Source of the DNA: CAZBUH01 sp964495095
Lineage (GTDB): Bacteria; Bacillota; Clostridia; Oscillospirales; Oscillospiraceae
Length of the DNA stretch: 6,500 bases
Assembly: GCA_964495095.1 (NCBI GenBank)
Contig: CAZBUH010000101.1
Coordinates: 1-6,500 of the forward strand
Direction of reading: 5' to 3'
Part shown: positions 1 through 6,124 of the stretch, piece after piece
How positions within the stretch are numbered: position 1 is the first letter of the stretch
How the letters are laid out: each line of letters starts with the position of its first letter
Program-made: the position numbers and the translations under genes
The notes under the pieces: model-generated
Told to the model about the DNA's origin: nothing
The model's input: the letters and a program-made list of their open reading frames with translations, nothing else
The model's database searches: none

Positions 1-131
1 TCAAGATATTCACCGGGGAATCCTGTGAAAAGTACCTGCAAAAGCTGAAAAGAAGAACAAATTCTGAAAGTCGTGCGGGTCACACGTTCAAAAAGATGAT
101 CGAGGCATACGAGAACGGCATCCAGCAGTAA
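1..131 (+). CDS. 3' end of an unidentified protein-coding gene (partial)
   Basis: Only one plus-strand frame stays open from the left edge to a TAA stop at 129-131; the other two plus frames stop within the first 50 bases. The visible C-terminus is 42 residues, starting in-frame at base 3. It is rich in Lys, Arg and Glu, with a run near its middle (KLKRRTNSESRAG) that looks like a charged linker, followed by a probable short helix (FKKMIEAYENGIQQ). There is no membrane segment and no motif I recognise, so no function is proposed. The gene is transcribed toward the minus-strand YdcF-like gene, and two hairpins lie directly behind its stop. That it is coding rests on the open frame, the plausible amino-acid composition and the terminator placed just after the stop. 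Confidence 0.6.
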   Translation, partial: KIFTGESCEKYLQKLKRRTNSESRAGHTFKKMIEAYENGIQQ

Positions 132-144
132 CGTCTTGCAGGAT

Positions 145-168
145 AAAAAAGAGGCCCTGGCGGGCCTC
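145..168 (-). terminator. Intrinsic terminator hairpin (distal) for the ABC-F/ydcF unit
   Basis: A perfect 7-bp GC-rich stem (GAGGCCC at 151-157, GGGCCTC at 162-168) closes a TGGC loop. Read on the minus strand it is followed at once by six T (150-145). On the plus strand no T tract follows, so it fits as a leftward terminator. It is the second of two tandem hairpins behind the YdcF-like gene. Confidence 0.75.
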
Positions 169-170
169 TG

Positions 171-216
171 AAAAAAGCTCCGGTCTGGTTTACCCGACCG
201 GAGCTTATGCTTTTTT
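171..216. terminator. Bidirectional intrinsic terminator between convergent genes
   Basis: An 11-bp perfect stem (AAGCTCCGGTC at 175-185 with GACCGGAGCTT at 196-206) closes a 10-base loop. On the minus strand it runs directly into a T tract (the A tract at 171-176). On the plus strand it is followed by ATGC and then TTTTTT at 211-216. It can therefore end the minus-strand YdcF-like transcript, whose stop codon is at 215-217, and the plus-strand transcript ending at 131. The leftward reading is better because the T tract is adjacent to the stem. Confidence 0.8.
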
Positions 217-970
217 ATCTTATGAGAAGATAGTACCAAACCCCCGCCGCTTCACGTACATAGTAGTTTGCCGTCAGAAACGGAAGGCCGTTATAGGCGG
301 CGTCCGAGGATATTTTCTCAAAACCGCAGGCCGAGGCCATAAGCTTCGCTCTCAGGACATGGTAGCCCTCAGTTATTACACATATCCCGCCGTCAAAATC
401 CGGCTCCCTCTCAAAAATAATCTCTTTTGAAAAATTTATATTCTCCAGGGTATTCTCCGCACGAGGCTCCATAAGTATGCGCTCCGGCTCAACGCCCCGT
501 CCGGTAAGCCAGTCGTACATGCACCGGGCCTCTGTAATGTCCTCCCCCGGCCCCTGGCCGCCGGACACTATAAGCACCGCCTCCGGGTGCTCATTTGCGT
601 ATTCCAGCGCCGTTTCAAGCCTCGCCTTCAGCGAGCGTGACGGGGTGCTTCCGTTTACTCCGGCCCCCAGAACTATGGCGTAATCGGACTCTCCGCCGCC
701 GGTTCTCGCCGCCCTTATAATAAAAAACTCCGTCACCGCACCGGCGGCGATAAAAATCGCTATGCAGCAGGTGAGTATCCTTCTGCATATTTCGGCGGCT
801 CTGCCGTGCTTTTCCCCGGCCATGCGCAGCAGCATATACGCAATTGCCGCCGCTGCCGCCGCCAGCAGCACGCATCCGGAAAAGCCGCAGCCCATGCGGC
901 TTAAAATGAGAAGCAGCCCCGCCGCCGCAAAAACAGCGGCGGTTATTACATACTTCAAGTATTTTTTCAC
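215..970 (-). CDS. YdcF/DUF218-family protein with three N-terminal membrane segments
   Basis: The product is 251 residues, starting at GTG 970. The DUF218 (YdcF/SanA/ElyC) domain begins around residue 96 with DYAIVLGAGVNG, followed by PSRSLKARL (110-118), a second glycine-rich strand-loop LIVSGGQG (133-140), and ENTLEN (172-177). This pattern is typical of the family, which has a Rossmann-like fold. Some members are linked to cell-envelope integrity or vancomycin sensitivity, but their chemistry is not established. Three hydrophobic stretches precede the domain (about 7-24, 33-48 and 66-85), a layout common in Gram-positive members. The start at 970 is chosen over the longer GTG at 988 because GGGAGGAG lies 8 bases upstream and the start overlaps the ABC-F stop as GTGA, implying translational coupling. 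The substrate cannot be read from the sequence. An envelope role is an inference from the family. Confidence 0.87.
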   Translation of the reverse strand: MKKYLKYVITAAVFAAAGLLLILSRMGCGFSGCVLLAAAAAAIAYMLLRMAGEKHGRAAEICRRILTCCIAIFIAAGAVTEFFIIRAARTGGGESDYAIVLGAGVNGSTPSRSLKARLETALEYANEHPEAVLIVSGGQGPGEDITEARCMYDWLTGRGVEPERILMEPRAENTLENINFSKEIIFEREPDFDGGICVITEGYHVLRAKLMASACGFEKISSDAAYNGLPFLTANYYVREAAGVWYYLLIR

Positions 971-2862
971 CGGGCCAGCTCCTCCCACCTTGCGTACATT
1001 TCCTCCAGCGCCTCCTTCCGGCGGCCTATCTCCTCCTCAAGCTGGCAGAGCTTGCTGTAATCGCTGGCAAACTCCTCCACCTGCTGATTTAAAGCGTTCA
1101 GCTCCGCCTCGGCGGCGGCGATCTCTTTTTCCAGCTTTGCAAGCTGCTTTTCCGTCTGAGCCGGGTTTTTCGCCCTGTTTTTCGGCTTTTCTGCTTTGGG
1201 CTTATCCTGCCTTTCCAGCTTCTGCTCCCTGTGCTTTACGATAAGCTCCCGCTGGGCGGCGTCCTCCCGCCGCTTTTTATACTCCTCAAAGCCGCATTTA
1301 TAGTCGTGTATCTCCCCGTCCCGTATCTCCCAGATACGGGTGGCAAATTTACTTATAAAATACCTGTCGTGTGAGACGAAAAGCAGCGCCTCCTGATACT
1401 CCTCTACCGCGTCCTCTATCCAGTCCCTGGACGCCGCGTCCAGGTGGTTTGTGGGCTCGTCCAGTATCAGCAGATTTATATTGTCCCGCATCAGTATGCA
1501 GAGCCGCAGACGGCTCTGCTCTCCGCCGGAGAGGTCCGACACCGGCCGGAAAACATCCTCGCCGGAAAACTTAAAGGCGCCAAGCCTGTTTCTCGCCTCC
1601 TGGGGAGTGCAGTTTTCCTCCCATATCATCATATCCAGCACGCTGCGGTAAGGATTTTTGAATTTTATTATCTGGGGCAGATACGCCGGCTTTACCGCGG
1701 GGCCAATGCGGATATAGCCCCTGTCCGCCGTCTCCTCGCCCATTATAAGCTTTATAAAGGTGGATTTTCCCGTACCGTTGTCGCCGATAAGCGCTATCCG
1801 CTCTCCGCCGGTGACGCTGAGGGTCACATCCCTGAAAAGCGTCCGCCCGTCGAAGCTTTTCGTCACCCCGTCGATTACCAGCACCTCGTCGCCCCGGAAT
1901 TTCGTCTCACCGAAACGGGCCTTCATCTTCCTCTCCACGGTGGGCTTGTCGGTTTTAAGCCGCTCTATGCGTTTTTCCATTGAAAATGCCCGCTTGTGGA
2001 GCTTGTCGTTTCCCATAAAGGCCCACAGGTGCATCTGGTCGGCGGCCTTCTCAAGCTGGTCTATCTTCGCCCGGTTTTTCTCATACTGTGCCATTTTTTC
2101 CTCAAACCGGCGCTGCTTTTCCTCAAGGTAGAAGCTGTAGTTCCCGCTGTAAAATTCCGCCTTGCCGTCCACGATTTCAATGGTCCGGCTCACCACCCTG
2201 TCCAGGAAATACCTGTCGTGGGAGATGGTAAGCACCGTGCCCCGGAATTTCAGCAGGTAGTCCTCCAGCCATTCCGTGGCGCGCATATCCAGATGGTTGG
2301 TAGGCTCGTCAAGGAGCAGTATGTCAGTGTCCTCCAGAATGAGCCGGGACAGGTTTGCCCTCGTCTTTTCCCCGCCTGAAAGGCTGGAAAAAAGCTGGCT
2401 CCGCTGGGCCTCCGGGATTTCAAGGCCGTTTGCCACCCGGTTCCGGTCCGTGTCCATATTGTAGCCCCCGCCGCTTTCAAAGGCGGCGTGGCACCTGTCG
2501 TATTCCGCCAAAAGCTCCGGGGATGGGTCCCGCTCCATTTTCCCGGCAAGCTCGTCCATCCTGTCCTTCAAATTGTAGAGCCGTTTGTGGGCGTCCTTCA
2601 AAACGTCCTCAACAGTGTACTCCGGGGGATATTTCGGTATCTGGGAGATAAGCCCCATGCGCTTGCCCTGGGGCACGACTATATTCCCCTCGTCGTACCC
2701 TATCTCGCCGGCAAGTATCCTGAAAAGGGTGGTCTTGCCCGCGCCGTTTTTGCCCAGGAGCCCTACATGCTCCCCGGCATTTATCTCGAAGCTCAGGCCC
2801 TTCAATATGTCGTTGTCCTCTTCAAAGGCCTTTACAATGCCCTGAACTGAGATGTCTACCAT
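967..2862 (-). CDS. ABC-F family ATPase, YdiF/Uup-like, with C-terminal coiled coil
   Basis: The product is 631 residues with two ABC ATPase domains and no membrane segment, which defines the ABC-F class. These proteins bind the ribosomal E site and act on stalled or antibiotic-bound ribosomes. Domain 1 has Walker A GKNGAGKTT (37-45), signature LSGGEKTR (161-168), Walker B ILLLDEPTNHLD (181-192, catalytic Glu186) and switch His215. Domain 2 has GDNGTGKST (360-368), LSGGEQSR (444-451), LLILDEPTNHLD (464-475, Glu469) and His498. Both sites look intact. The interdomain linker (about 243-326) is a charged helical hairpin with a tip around WAFMGNDKLHKRAF, where ABC-F proteins contact P-site tRNA. 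Residues 530-631 form a Lys/Glu/Ala-rich coiled coil like that of Uup and YdiF. Start ATG 2862 follows a modest GGTGA site. Length and layout match YdiF (about 640 residues). Whether it confers drug resistance or is housekeeping cannot be decided here. Confidence 0.95.
   Translation of the reverse strand: MVDISVQGIVKAFEEDNDILKGLSFEINAGEHVGLLGKNGAGKTTLFRILAGEIGYDEGNIVVPQGKRMGLISQIPKYPPEYTVEDVLKDAHKRLYNLKDRMDELAGKMERDPSPELLAEYDRCHAAFESGGGYNMDTDRNRVANGLEIPEAQRSQLFSSLSGGEKTRANLSRLILEDTDILLLDEPTNHLDMRATEWLEDYLLKFRGTVLTISHDRYFLDRVVSRTIEIVDGKAEFYSGNYSFYLEEKQRRFEEKMAQYEKNRAKIDQLEKAADQMHLWAFMGNDKLHKRAFSMEKRIERLKTDKPTVERKMKARFGETKFRGDEVLVIDGVTKSFDGRTLFRDVTLSVTGGERIALIGDNGTGKSTFIKLIMGEETADRGYIRIGPAVKPAYLPQIIKFKNPYRSVLDMMIWEENCTPQEARNRLGAFKFSGEDVFRPVSDLSGGEQSRLRLCILMRDNINLLILDEPTNHLDAASRDWIEDAVEEYQEALLFVSHDRYFISKFATRIWEIRDGEIHDYKCGFEEYKKRREDAAQRELIVKHREQKLERQDKPKAEKPKNRAKNPAQTEKQLAKLEKEIAAAEAELNALNQQVEEFASDYSKLCQLEEEIGRRKEALEEMYARWEELAR
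979..986 (-). promoter_or_regulatory. Ribosome binding site that sets the start of the YdcF-like gene
   Basis: GGGAGGAG on the minus strand stands 8 bases before the GTG at 970 and lies inside the last codons of the ABC-F gene. The alternative GTG at 988 would lie upstream of this site and would have no comparable one of its own, so 970 is preferred. Confidence 0.75.
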
Positions 2863-2884
2863 AAAAATTCACCATTGCCAAAAT

Positions 2885-2911
2885 GCCGGTGGGTCAAAAT
2901 CGCCCACCGGC
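2885..2911 (-). promoter_or_regulatory. Hairpin in the leader of the ABC-F gene (possible attenuator or second upp terminator)
   Basis: A perfect 9-bp stem (GCCGGTGGG at 2885-2893 with CCCACCGGC at 2903-2911) closes a 9-base loop. On the minus strand it is followed by ATTTT and, a few bases on, by the ABC-F ribosome binding site and the ATG at 2862. The U run is short, so it is a weak terminator by itself. Because upp already has a better terminator at 2941-2979, this hairpin could instead control readthrough into, or translation of, the ABC-F gene. No convincing promoter was found between the two hairpins. Confidence 0.5.
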
Positions 2912-2940
2912 TTTAAATCTGTTTTCCGCGTGTGTATCTG

Positions 2941-2979
2941 AAAAAATCCTGCCCGCGGAGCGGAGTACAGCCGGCAGGA
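2941..2979 (-). terminator. Intrinsic terminator of the tsaE-tsaB-upp operon
   Basis: On the minus strand, 25 bases after the upp stop, TCCTGCC (complement of 2979-2973) pairs with GGCAGGA (complement of 2953-2947). Two further GC pairs are possible beyond a G-G mismatch. Six T follow directly (2946-2941). The loop is longish (13 bases once the inner pairs form), but stem plus T6 is a standard Rho-independent arrangement. Confidence 0.75.
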
Positions 2980-3004
2980 AAATGCCAAAGCGTTTTTCCC
3001 GCGA

Positions 3005-3634
3005 TTATTTCGTGCCGAATATCCTGTCGCCCGCGTCGCCCAGTCCGGGTACGATGTAGCCGTGCTCGTTGAGCTTCTCATCCACGGAGGCAACGTAGAG
3101 GTCCACGTCGGGATGGTCCTCCCGGATGCGCTTTACGCCCTCCGGGGCGGAGATTATGCACATGAGCTTTATGTTTTTGCAGCCGTAATTCTTTATAAAC
3201 CGGATAGCCGCCGTGGCGCTGCCGCCGGTAGCCAGCATCGGGTCCACTATGAGCACTTCCCTGTCCGCGATGTCACGGGGCATCTTGCAGTAGTACTCCA
3301 CAGGCTCCAGCGTGTCCGGGTCCCTGTAGAGGCCGATATGGCCCACCTTCGCGCCGGGGATGAGCGTCAGTACGCCGTCCACCATTCCCAGTCCCGCACG
3401 GAGTATAGGCACTACGGCAATCTTTTTTCCGGCGATGCGGCGGACTTTTGCTGTGGCGACCGGAGTCTCTATCTCCACCTCCTCGGTGGGCATGTCCCTT
3501 GTGGCGTCATAGCACATAAGGGTGGCAATCTCCGAAACTATCTCCCGGAACTCCTTAACGCTGGTGTTTTTGTCCCTTATGACCGACAGCTTGTGCTGAA
3601 GAAGCGGATGATCAAGTACGTGAAGCTCTCCCAT
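3005..3634 (-). CDS. upp: Uracil phosphoribosyltransferase
   Basis: This cytosolic salvage enzyme converts uracil and PRPP to UMP and pyrophosphate. The 209-residue product has the usual length for bacterial UPRTs. It carries PILRAGLGM (76-84), the PRPP-binding loop VLIVDPMLATGGSA (127-140), and the uracil-binding C-terminal segment YIVPGLGDAGDR (193-204). All are intact. The ATG at 3634 is preceded by AAGGAG at 3649-3644 with a 9-base spacer. The gene begins 19 bases after the tsaB stop on the same strand, so it is probably the last gene of a tsaE-tsaB-upp operon, and the hairpin at 2941-2979 ends that unit. In B. subtilis upp is its own unit near glyA, so pairing with t6A genes here is a local arrangement. 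No pyrimidine-sensing leader such as a PyrR-binding site is visible upstream. Confidence 0.97.
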   Translation of the reverse strand: MGELHVLDHPLLQHKLSVIRDKNTSVKEFREIVSEIATLMCYDATRDMPTEEVEIETPVATAKVRRIAGKKIAVVPILRAGLGMVDGVLTLIPGAKVGHIGLYRDPDTLEPVEYYCKMPRDIADREVLIVDPMLATGGSATAAIRFIKNYGCKNIKLMCIISAPEGVKRIREDHPDVDLYVASVDEKLNEHGYIVPGLGDAGDRIFGTK

Positions 3635-3653
3635 TTTGCATTTCTCCTTTTTA

Positions 3654-4355
3654 TTATTTATCCAACGCGGAATCTTTTTCCCGCTGAAGCCTCTCCCGCT
3701 CGGCCTGGGAAAGGCGCAGATAATTGGGCGTCAGGTCCTGTGCCGGCTCCGGCTCCATTTTTTCGGCGGCCCTGGCCACCCCGTAGGCGCTCTGGAGGCG
3801 CAGATTTTCCGGCGCCAGCCGCACATTTTCCAGATCCCGCATCAGATTATAGCACATTTCGGCGCCATCTCCAATAAGAAGACAGCTTTTTTTCTCATTT
3901 TCTATTTCTGCCATCAGCTCTTCCACGCTTACAGCCCTGTCGGGGCACAGCCGTATAAGCTTTCCGCCCTCAAAGATAAATTTGGCGTTATACACCTGGC
4001 TCCGCCTGGCGTCCATAACAGGGCAGATAACGCCGTCGAAAAATTCCGCATTCCAGGCCATGGCCTCCAGCGTGGACACGCCGCAGGCCGGTATGTCCCG
4101 TCCCCAGCACAGCCCCTTTGCCGCCGCCACGCCTATCCTGACCCCGGTAAAGGAGCCGGGGCCCTTCGCCACGGCCACAAGGTCCACATCCTCAAGGGTA
4201 AGCTCCAGATTTTTAAGCATGTCCTCCGCCATTGGCAGAAGCGTCCTGCTGTGGGTAAGGCCGCTGTTCTGAAAATATTGGGCCACAAGCCGCCCGTCCT
4301 CACACAGCGCCGCCGAGGCCGCCCTGGCGGTGGACTCTATGGCGAGTATTCTCAT
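3654..4355 (-). CDS. tsaB: tRNA t6A biosynthesis protein TsaB
   Basis: The 233-residue protein matches the usual TsaB length (about 230). It belongs to the ASKHA-fold family and is the non-catalytic partner of TsaD in the complex that attaches threonylcarbamoyl to A37 of tRNAs reading ANN codons. Visible landmarks are the N-terminal strand MRILAIEST (1-9), HSRTLLP (35-41), the family signature GPGSFTGVRIG (65-75) followed by AAKGL, MDARRSQVY (114-122), and a C-terminal PNYLR (210-214). The start at ATG 4355 is preferred over longer in-frame readings because it places the hallmark N-terminus at residue 1, shares an ATGA overlap with the tsaE stop, and is preceded by a G-rich site (GGGGGGA). 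TsaD, usually near tsaB in Bacillota, is not in this window; upp follows instead. Confidence 0.95.
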   Translation of the reverse strand: MRILAIESTARAASAALCEDGRLVAQYFQNSGLTHSRTLLPMAEDMLKNLELTLEDVDLVAVAKGPGSFTGVRIGVAAAKGLCWGRDIPACGVSTLEAMAWNAEFFDGVICPVMDARRSQVYNAKFIFEGGKLIRLCPDRAVSVEELMAEIENEKKSCLLIGDGAEMCYNLMRDLENVRLAPENLRLQSAYGVARAAEKMEPEPAQDLTPNYLRLSQAERERLQREKDSALDK

Positions 4356-4771
4356 TTTTCCGTCCCCCCGATGGTTATCCTGCGGGAATTTACGCCGGTT
4401 TTTTCTATCGAAACCGACACGGCGCCGCTGCCGATGGCCTCCCGCACATTTTCGCTCCACTCCACGACGCAGATACCGCCCCTCTCCAGGTAGTCCTCCC
4501 AGCCTATTTCAAACAGCTCGTCGGCACTTTTGAGCCTGTACATATCGAAGTGGAAAAGGGGCGTTTTCCCGGGATATTCGTTAACTATCGTAAAGGTCGG
4601 GCTGGACACCCTGGCCTCAATCCCGAGGCCCCGGGCCATGCCCCTTACAAAAGCGGTCTTGCCCGCTCCTAGGTCTCCGTACATAGCCACCACGGCCCCC
4701 GGACGCAGCTTTTCAGCCAGCTCCCGGCCGGCGTTTTCCGTGCCCGCCTCATTCTCTGTGTAAATTATCAT
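4352..4771 (-). CDS. tsaE: tRNA t6A biosynthesis ATPase TsaE
   Basis: The 139-residue P-loop ATPase supports turnover of the TsaB-TsaD complex in t6A37 formation. Visible motifs are Walker A GDLGAGKT (32-39), VSSPTFTIVNEY (55-66, a switch region conserved in TsaE), FHFDMYRL (73-80), and VVEWSE (102-107) in the Walker B region. All are the expected TsaE landmarks, and the length is close to B. subtilis YdiB (about 158) though slightly shorter. The start at ATG 4771 has GAGG 7 bases upstream. It is the first gene of the minus-strand operon: a promoter with an extended -10 lies about 40 bases upstream, and its stop overlaps the tsaB start by four bases, implying coupled translation. Confidence 0.96.
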   Translation of the reverse strand: MIIYTENEAGTENAGRELAEKLRPGAVVAMYGDLGAGKTAFVRGMARGLGIEARVSSPTFTIVNEYPGKTPLFHFDMYRLKSADELFEIGWEDYLERGGICVVEWSENVREAIGSGAVSVSIEKTGVNSRRITIGGTEK

Positions 4772-4808
4772 TTAAGCGCCTCATAATCTGTTTTCATTTT
4801 TCTGAAAC

Positions 4809-4837
4809 AGTATAACACAGTTTTCCCGTTTGGGAAA
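4809..4837 (-). promoter_or_regulatory. Probable sigma-A promoter for tsaE-tsaB-upp
   Basis: On the minus strand an extended -10, TGTTATACT, has its TATACT hexamer at 4814-4809 (five of six consensus bases). Seventeen bases upstream is a poor -35 (TTTCCC, 4837-4832), which the TGn extension could offset. Predicted transcription start is near 4802, giving a leader of about 30 bases before the tsaE ATG. The -35 region lies inside the palindrome at 4822-4837. Confidence 0.6.
4822..4837. repeat. Perfect inverted repeat between divergent promoters (possible operator)
   Basis: TTTCCCGTTTGGGAAA has two 6-base arms (4822-4827 and 4832-4837) around a 4-base centre. One arm is the -35 position of the leftward promoter, and the repeat ends 9 bases before the -35 of the rightward promoter. 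Placement fits a repressor site, but I do not recognise it as a known operator. It is not followed by a T tract, so it is not a terminator. Confidence 0.45.
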
Positions 4838-4845
4838 GATTATTG

Positions 4846-4874
4846 TTTACTCCCCGTGAAAAAAATGCTAAAAT
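4846..4874 (+). promoter_or_regulatory. Probable sigma-A promoter for the rodA-like operon
   Basis: A -35 TTTACT (4846-4851, four of six consensus bases) is separated by 17 bases from a -10 TAAAAT (4869-4874), which carries a TGC extension (4866-4868). Predicted transcription start is near 4881, about 40 bases before the ATG at 4921. It faces away from the tsaE promoter. Confidence 0.65.
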
Positions 4875-4886
4875 GGATTCATATCA

Positions 4887-4895
4887 TTATCCACA
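4887..4895 (+). promoter_or_regulatory. Consensus DnaA-box sequence in the rodA-like gene leader
   Basis: TTATCCACA is an exact match to the high-affinity DnaA box (TTATNCACA). It lies just downstream of the predicted transcription start and about 25 bases before the start codon of the RodA-like gene. It is a single copy: no second full match was seen nearby, and there is no AT-rich unwinding element or box cluster as at an origin. Function in transcription or as a DnaA-titration site is only a possibility. Confidence 0.4.
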
Positions 4896-4920
4896 CCATT
4901 TTTAACAGGATGACTCTCAA

Positions 4921-6069
4921 ATGAAAATTAAGAAAATTTTTTCAGCCATTTTCGGCTATCTTAAAAATTCAGATACGTTTCTGCTGGCCCTCTGCCTTAT
5001 AAGCACAGTGTTCGGCATTGTGCTCATATCCAGCGCCACCAGGAGCTACGGCACCCATTCCTACGTCATTGTCCAGACCGGCGCTCTCTGCATCGGGCTT
5101 ATCCTGTATTTCCTTTTCTCGGTTATCGACATAGAGCTTATCGCGGAAAAATGGAAGCTCCTCTTTTTCATCAGCGTGCTTCTTATCTGCTTGCTTTTCC
5201 CCTTCGGCGTGGCGGGCGACAGCGGCAACAAGAGCTGGCTCCGCTTCGGCAGTATAGGCATACAGCCCTCTGAAATAGTCAAGGTGCCGTTTATAATCCT
5301 TCTTGCAAAGCTTACAGCCTACTTAAAAGAATTTAAAGACCTGAACGCGCCCCTTTCGGTCCTGCTTCTGGTGGGGCTGCTGGGCATTATGTTCGGGCTC
5401 ATTATAATCTCCTCCGCCGACCTGGGCTCCGCCCTTGTCTATCTCTTTATCTTCGTAATAATGATGTTCCTCGCCGGCCTTAAGCTCCGCTGGTTTGCGG
5501 CGGGCGGGGCCATCGTGGCGGCGGCGGCGCCGTTTCTGTGGAAGTATTTCCTCAGCGACAATCAGAAAAACCGCATCATGGCGCCCTACGTGCCGTCTAT
5601 CGACGTGGATGGGACAGGCATAACATGGCAGGTAAACCAGGGCAAGATTGCTCTGGCCTCCGGCAAGCTCACAGGCCAGGGGCTTTTCCACGGCGCTCAG
5701 TCCCAGTCATCGGCAATACCCCAGAAGCACACCGACTTCATTTTCGCCGTCTGCGGCGAGGAATTGGGCATGATAGGCTGCTCTATAATAATAATCCTGC
5801 TGCTGGCAATAATCATCCGCTGCATATACGTGGGCGTAAAATCAAACGACACCCTCGGTATGCTGGTGTGCGTGGGCGTATCCGCAATGATAGCCTTCCA
5901 GGCTTTTGAAAATATCGGCATGTGCCTGGGCCTTACCCCCGTTATCGGCCTTACTCTCCCCTTCTTCAGCTACGGCGGCTCGTCTATAGTGACGCTTTTT
6001 GCCGCCATAGGGCTGGTGTCCGGGATAAAAATGCGGCCAAAGCCGTCCGGGCGGCTGATGTTCAAGTAG
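4921..6069 (+). CDS. rodA: SEDS-family peptidoglycan glycosyltransferase, RodA-like
   Basis: The 382-residue polytopic membrane protein belongs to the SEDS family (RodA/FtsW/SpoVE), which polymerises lipid II into glycan strands together with a class B PBP. Around ten hydrophobic segments are visible, starting at about residue 19. Hallmarks are NKSWLRFGSIGIQPSE (103-118), SSADLGSALV (164-173), the large external loop with GKIALASGKLTGQGLF (241-256), and KHTDFIFAVCGEELG (269-283), whose Asp272 matches the essential SEDS aspartate. Near the C-terminus are NIGMCLGLTPV (331-341) and LPFFSYGGSS (346-355). The NIGM...GLTPV form and the long IALASG...HTDF loop favour RodA over FtsW, though SpoVE-type paralogues cannot be excluded. 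ATG 4921 has a modest AGGA site about 10 bases upstream. The gene heads a rightward operon, and no mreBCD or PBP gene lies within view. Confidence 0.9.
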   Translation: MKIKKIFSAIFGYLKNSDTFLLALCLISTVFGIVLISSATRSYGTHSYVIVQTGALCIGLILYFLFSVIDIELIAEKWKLLFFISVLLICLLFPFGVAGDSGNKSWLRFGSIGIQPSEIVKVPFIILLAKLTAYLKEFKDLNAPLSVLLLVGLLGIMFGLIIISSADLGSALVYLFIFVIMMFLAGLKLRWFAAGGAIVAAAAPFLWKYFLSDNQKNRIMAPYVPSIDVDGTGITWQVNQGKIALASGKLTGQGLFHGAQSQSSAIPQKHTDFIFAVCGEELGMIGCSIIIILLLAIIIRCIYVGVKSNDTLGMLVCVGVSAMIAFQAFENIGMCLGLTPVIGLTLPFFSYGGSSIVTLFAAIGLVSGIKMRPKPSGRLMFK

Positions 6070-6072
6070 TCC

Positions 6073-6100
6073 CCGGCAGCGCCCGCGCCGCTCCTGCCGG
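6073..6100 (+). other. Intercistronic hairpin between the rodA-like gene and the small downstream gene
   Basis: A 7-bp perfect stem (CCGGCAG at 6073-6079 with CTGCCGG at 6094-6100) closes a 14-base GC-rich loop, three bases after the rodA-like stop. No T run follows directly; a TTTT lies 13 bases on. It is therefore a poor terminator and may protect or separate the two messages. A competing CCGG/CCGG pairing (6097-6100 with 6109-6112) sits before that TTTT. Confidence 0.35.
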
Positions 6101-6119
6101 CGGGCAAACCGGTTTTAAT

Positions 6120-6124
6120 GGGGG
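6120..6124 (+). promoter_or_regulatory. G-rich ribosome binding site that sets a TTG start
   Basis: GGGGG stands 7 bases before the TTG at 6132. The nearby in-frame GTG at 6126 is too close to it, and the in-frame ATG at 6180 has no purine-rich site and would remove the membrane segment. Confidence 0.5.

Noticed and set aside
888..905. Possible lipoprotein signal at the first membrane segment of the YdcF-like protein (RMGC)
   Set aside because: The residues before the Cys do not fit a lipobox, and the segment is followed by two more hydrophobic segments, which fits a multi-pass anchor better.
4356..4460. N-terminal extension of tsaB by 35 residues to an upstream in-frame ATG
   Set aside because: The extension is Arg-rich and unlike any TsaB. 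It overlaps tsaE deeply, whereas the start at 4355 gives the canonical N-terminus and an ATGA coupling.
3062..4493. Long plus-strand open frames opposite upp and tsaB (up to about 285 codons)
   Set aside because: They lie antisense to genes with clear family motifs, their translations are rich in Arg, Pro and His without recognisable domains, and they lack ribosome binding sites. They are by-products of the GC-biased codon use on the other strand.
4768..4797. A 9-codon minus-strand upstream frame (MKTDYEALK) whose stop overlaps the tsaE ATG
   Set aside because: It has no ribosome binding site and its ATG would lie about five bases from the predicted transcription start. The overlap is probably a coincidence of the tsaE leader.
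4887..4895. Replication origin at the DnaA-box match
   Set aside because: There is only one box, no cluster, no AT-rich unwinding region and no dnaA or dnaN gene nearby.
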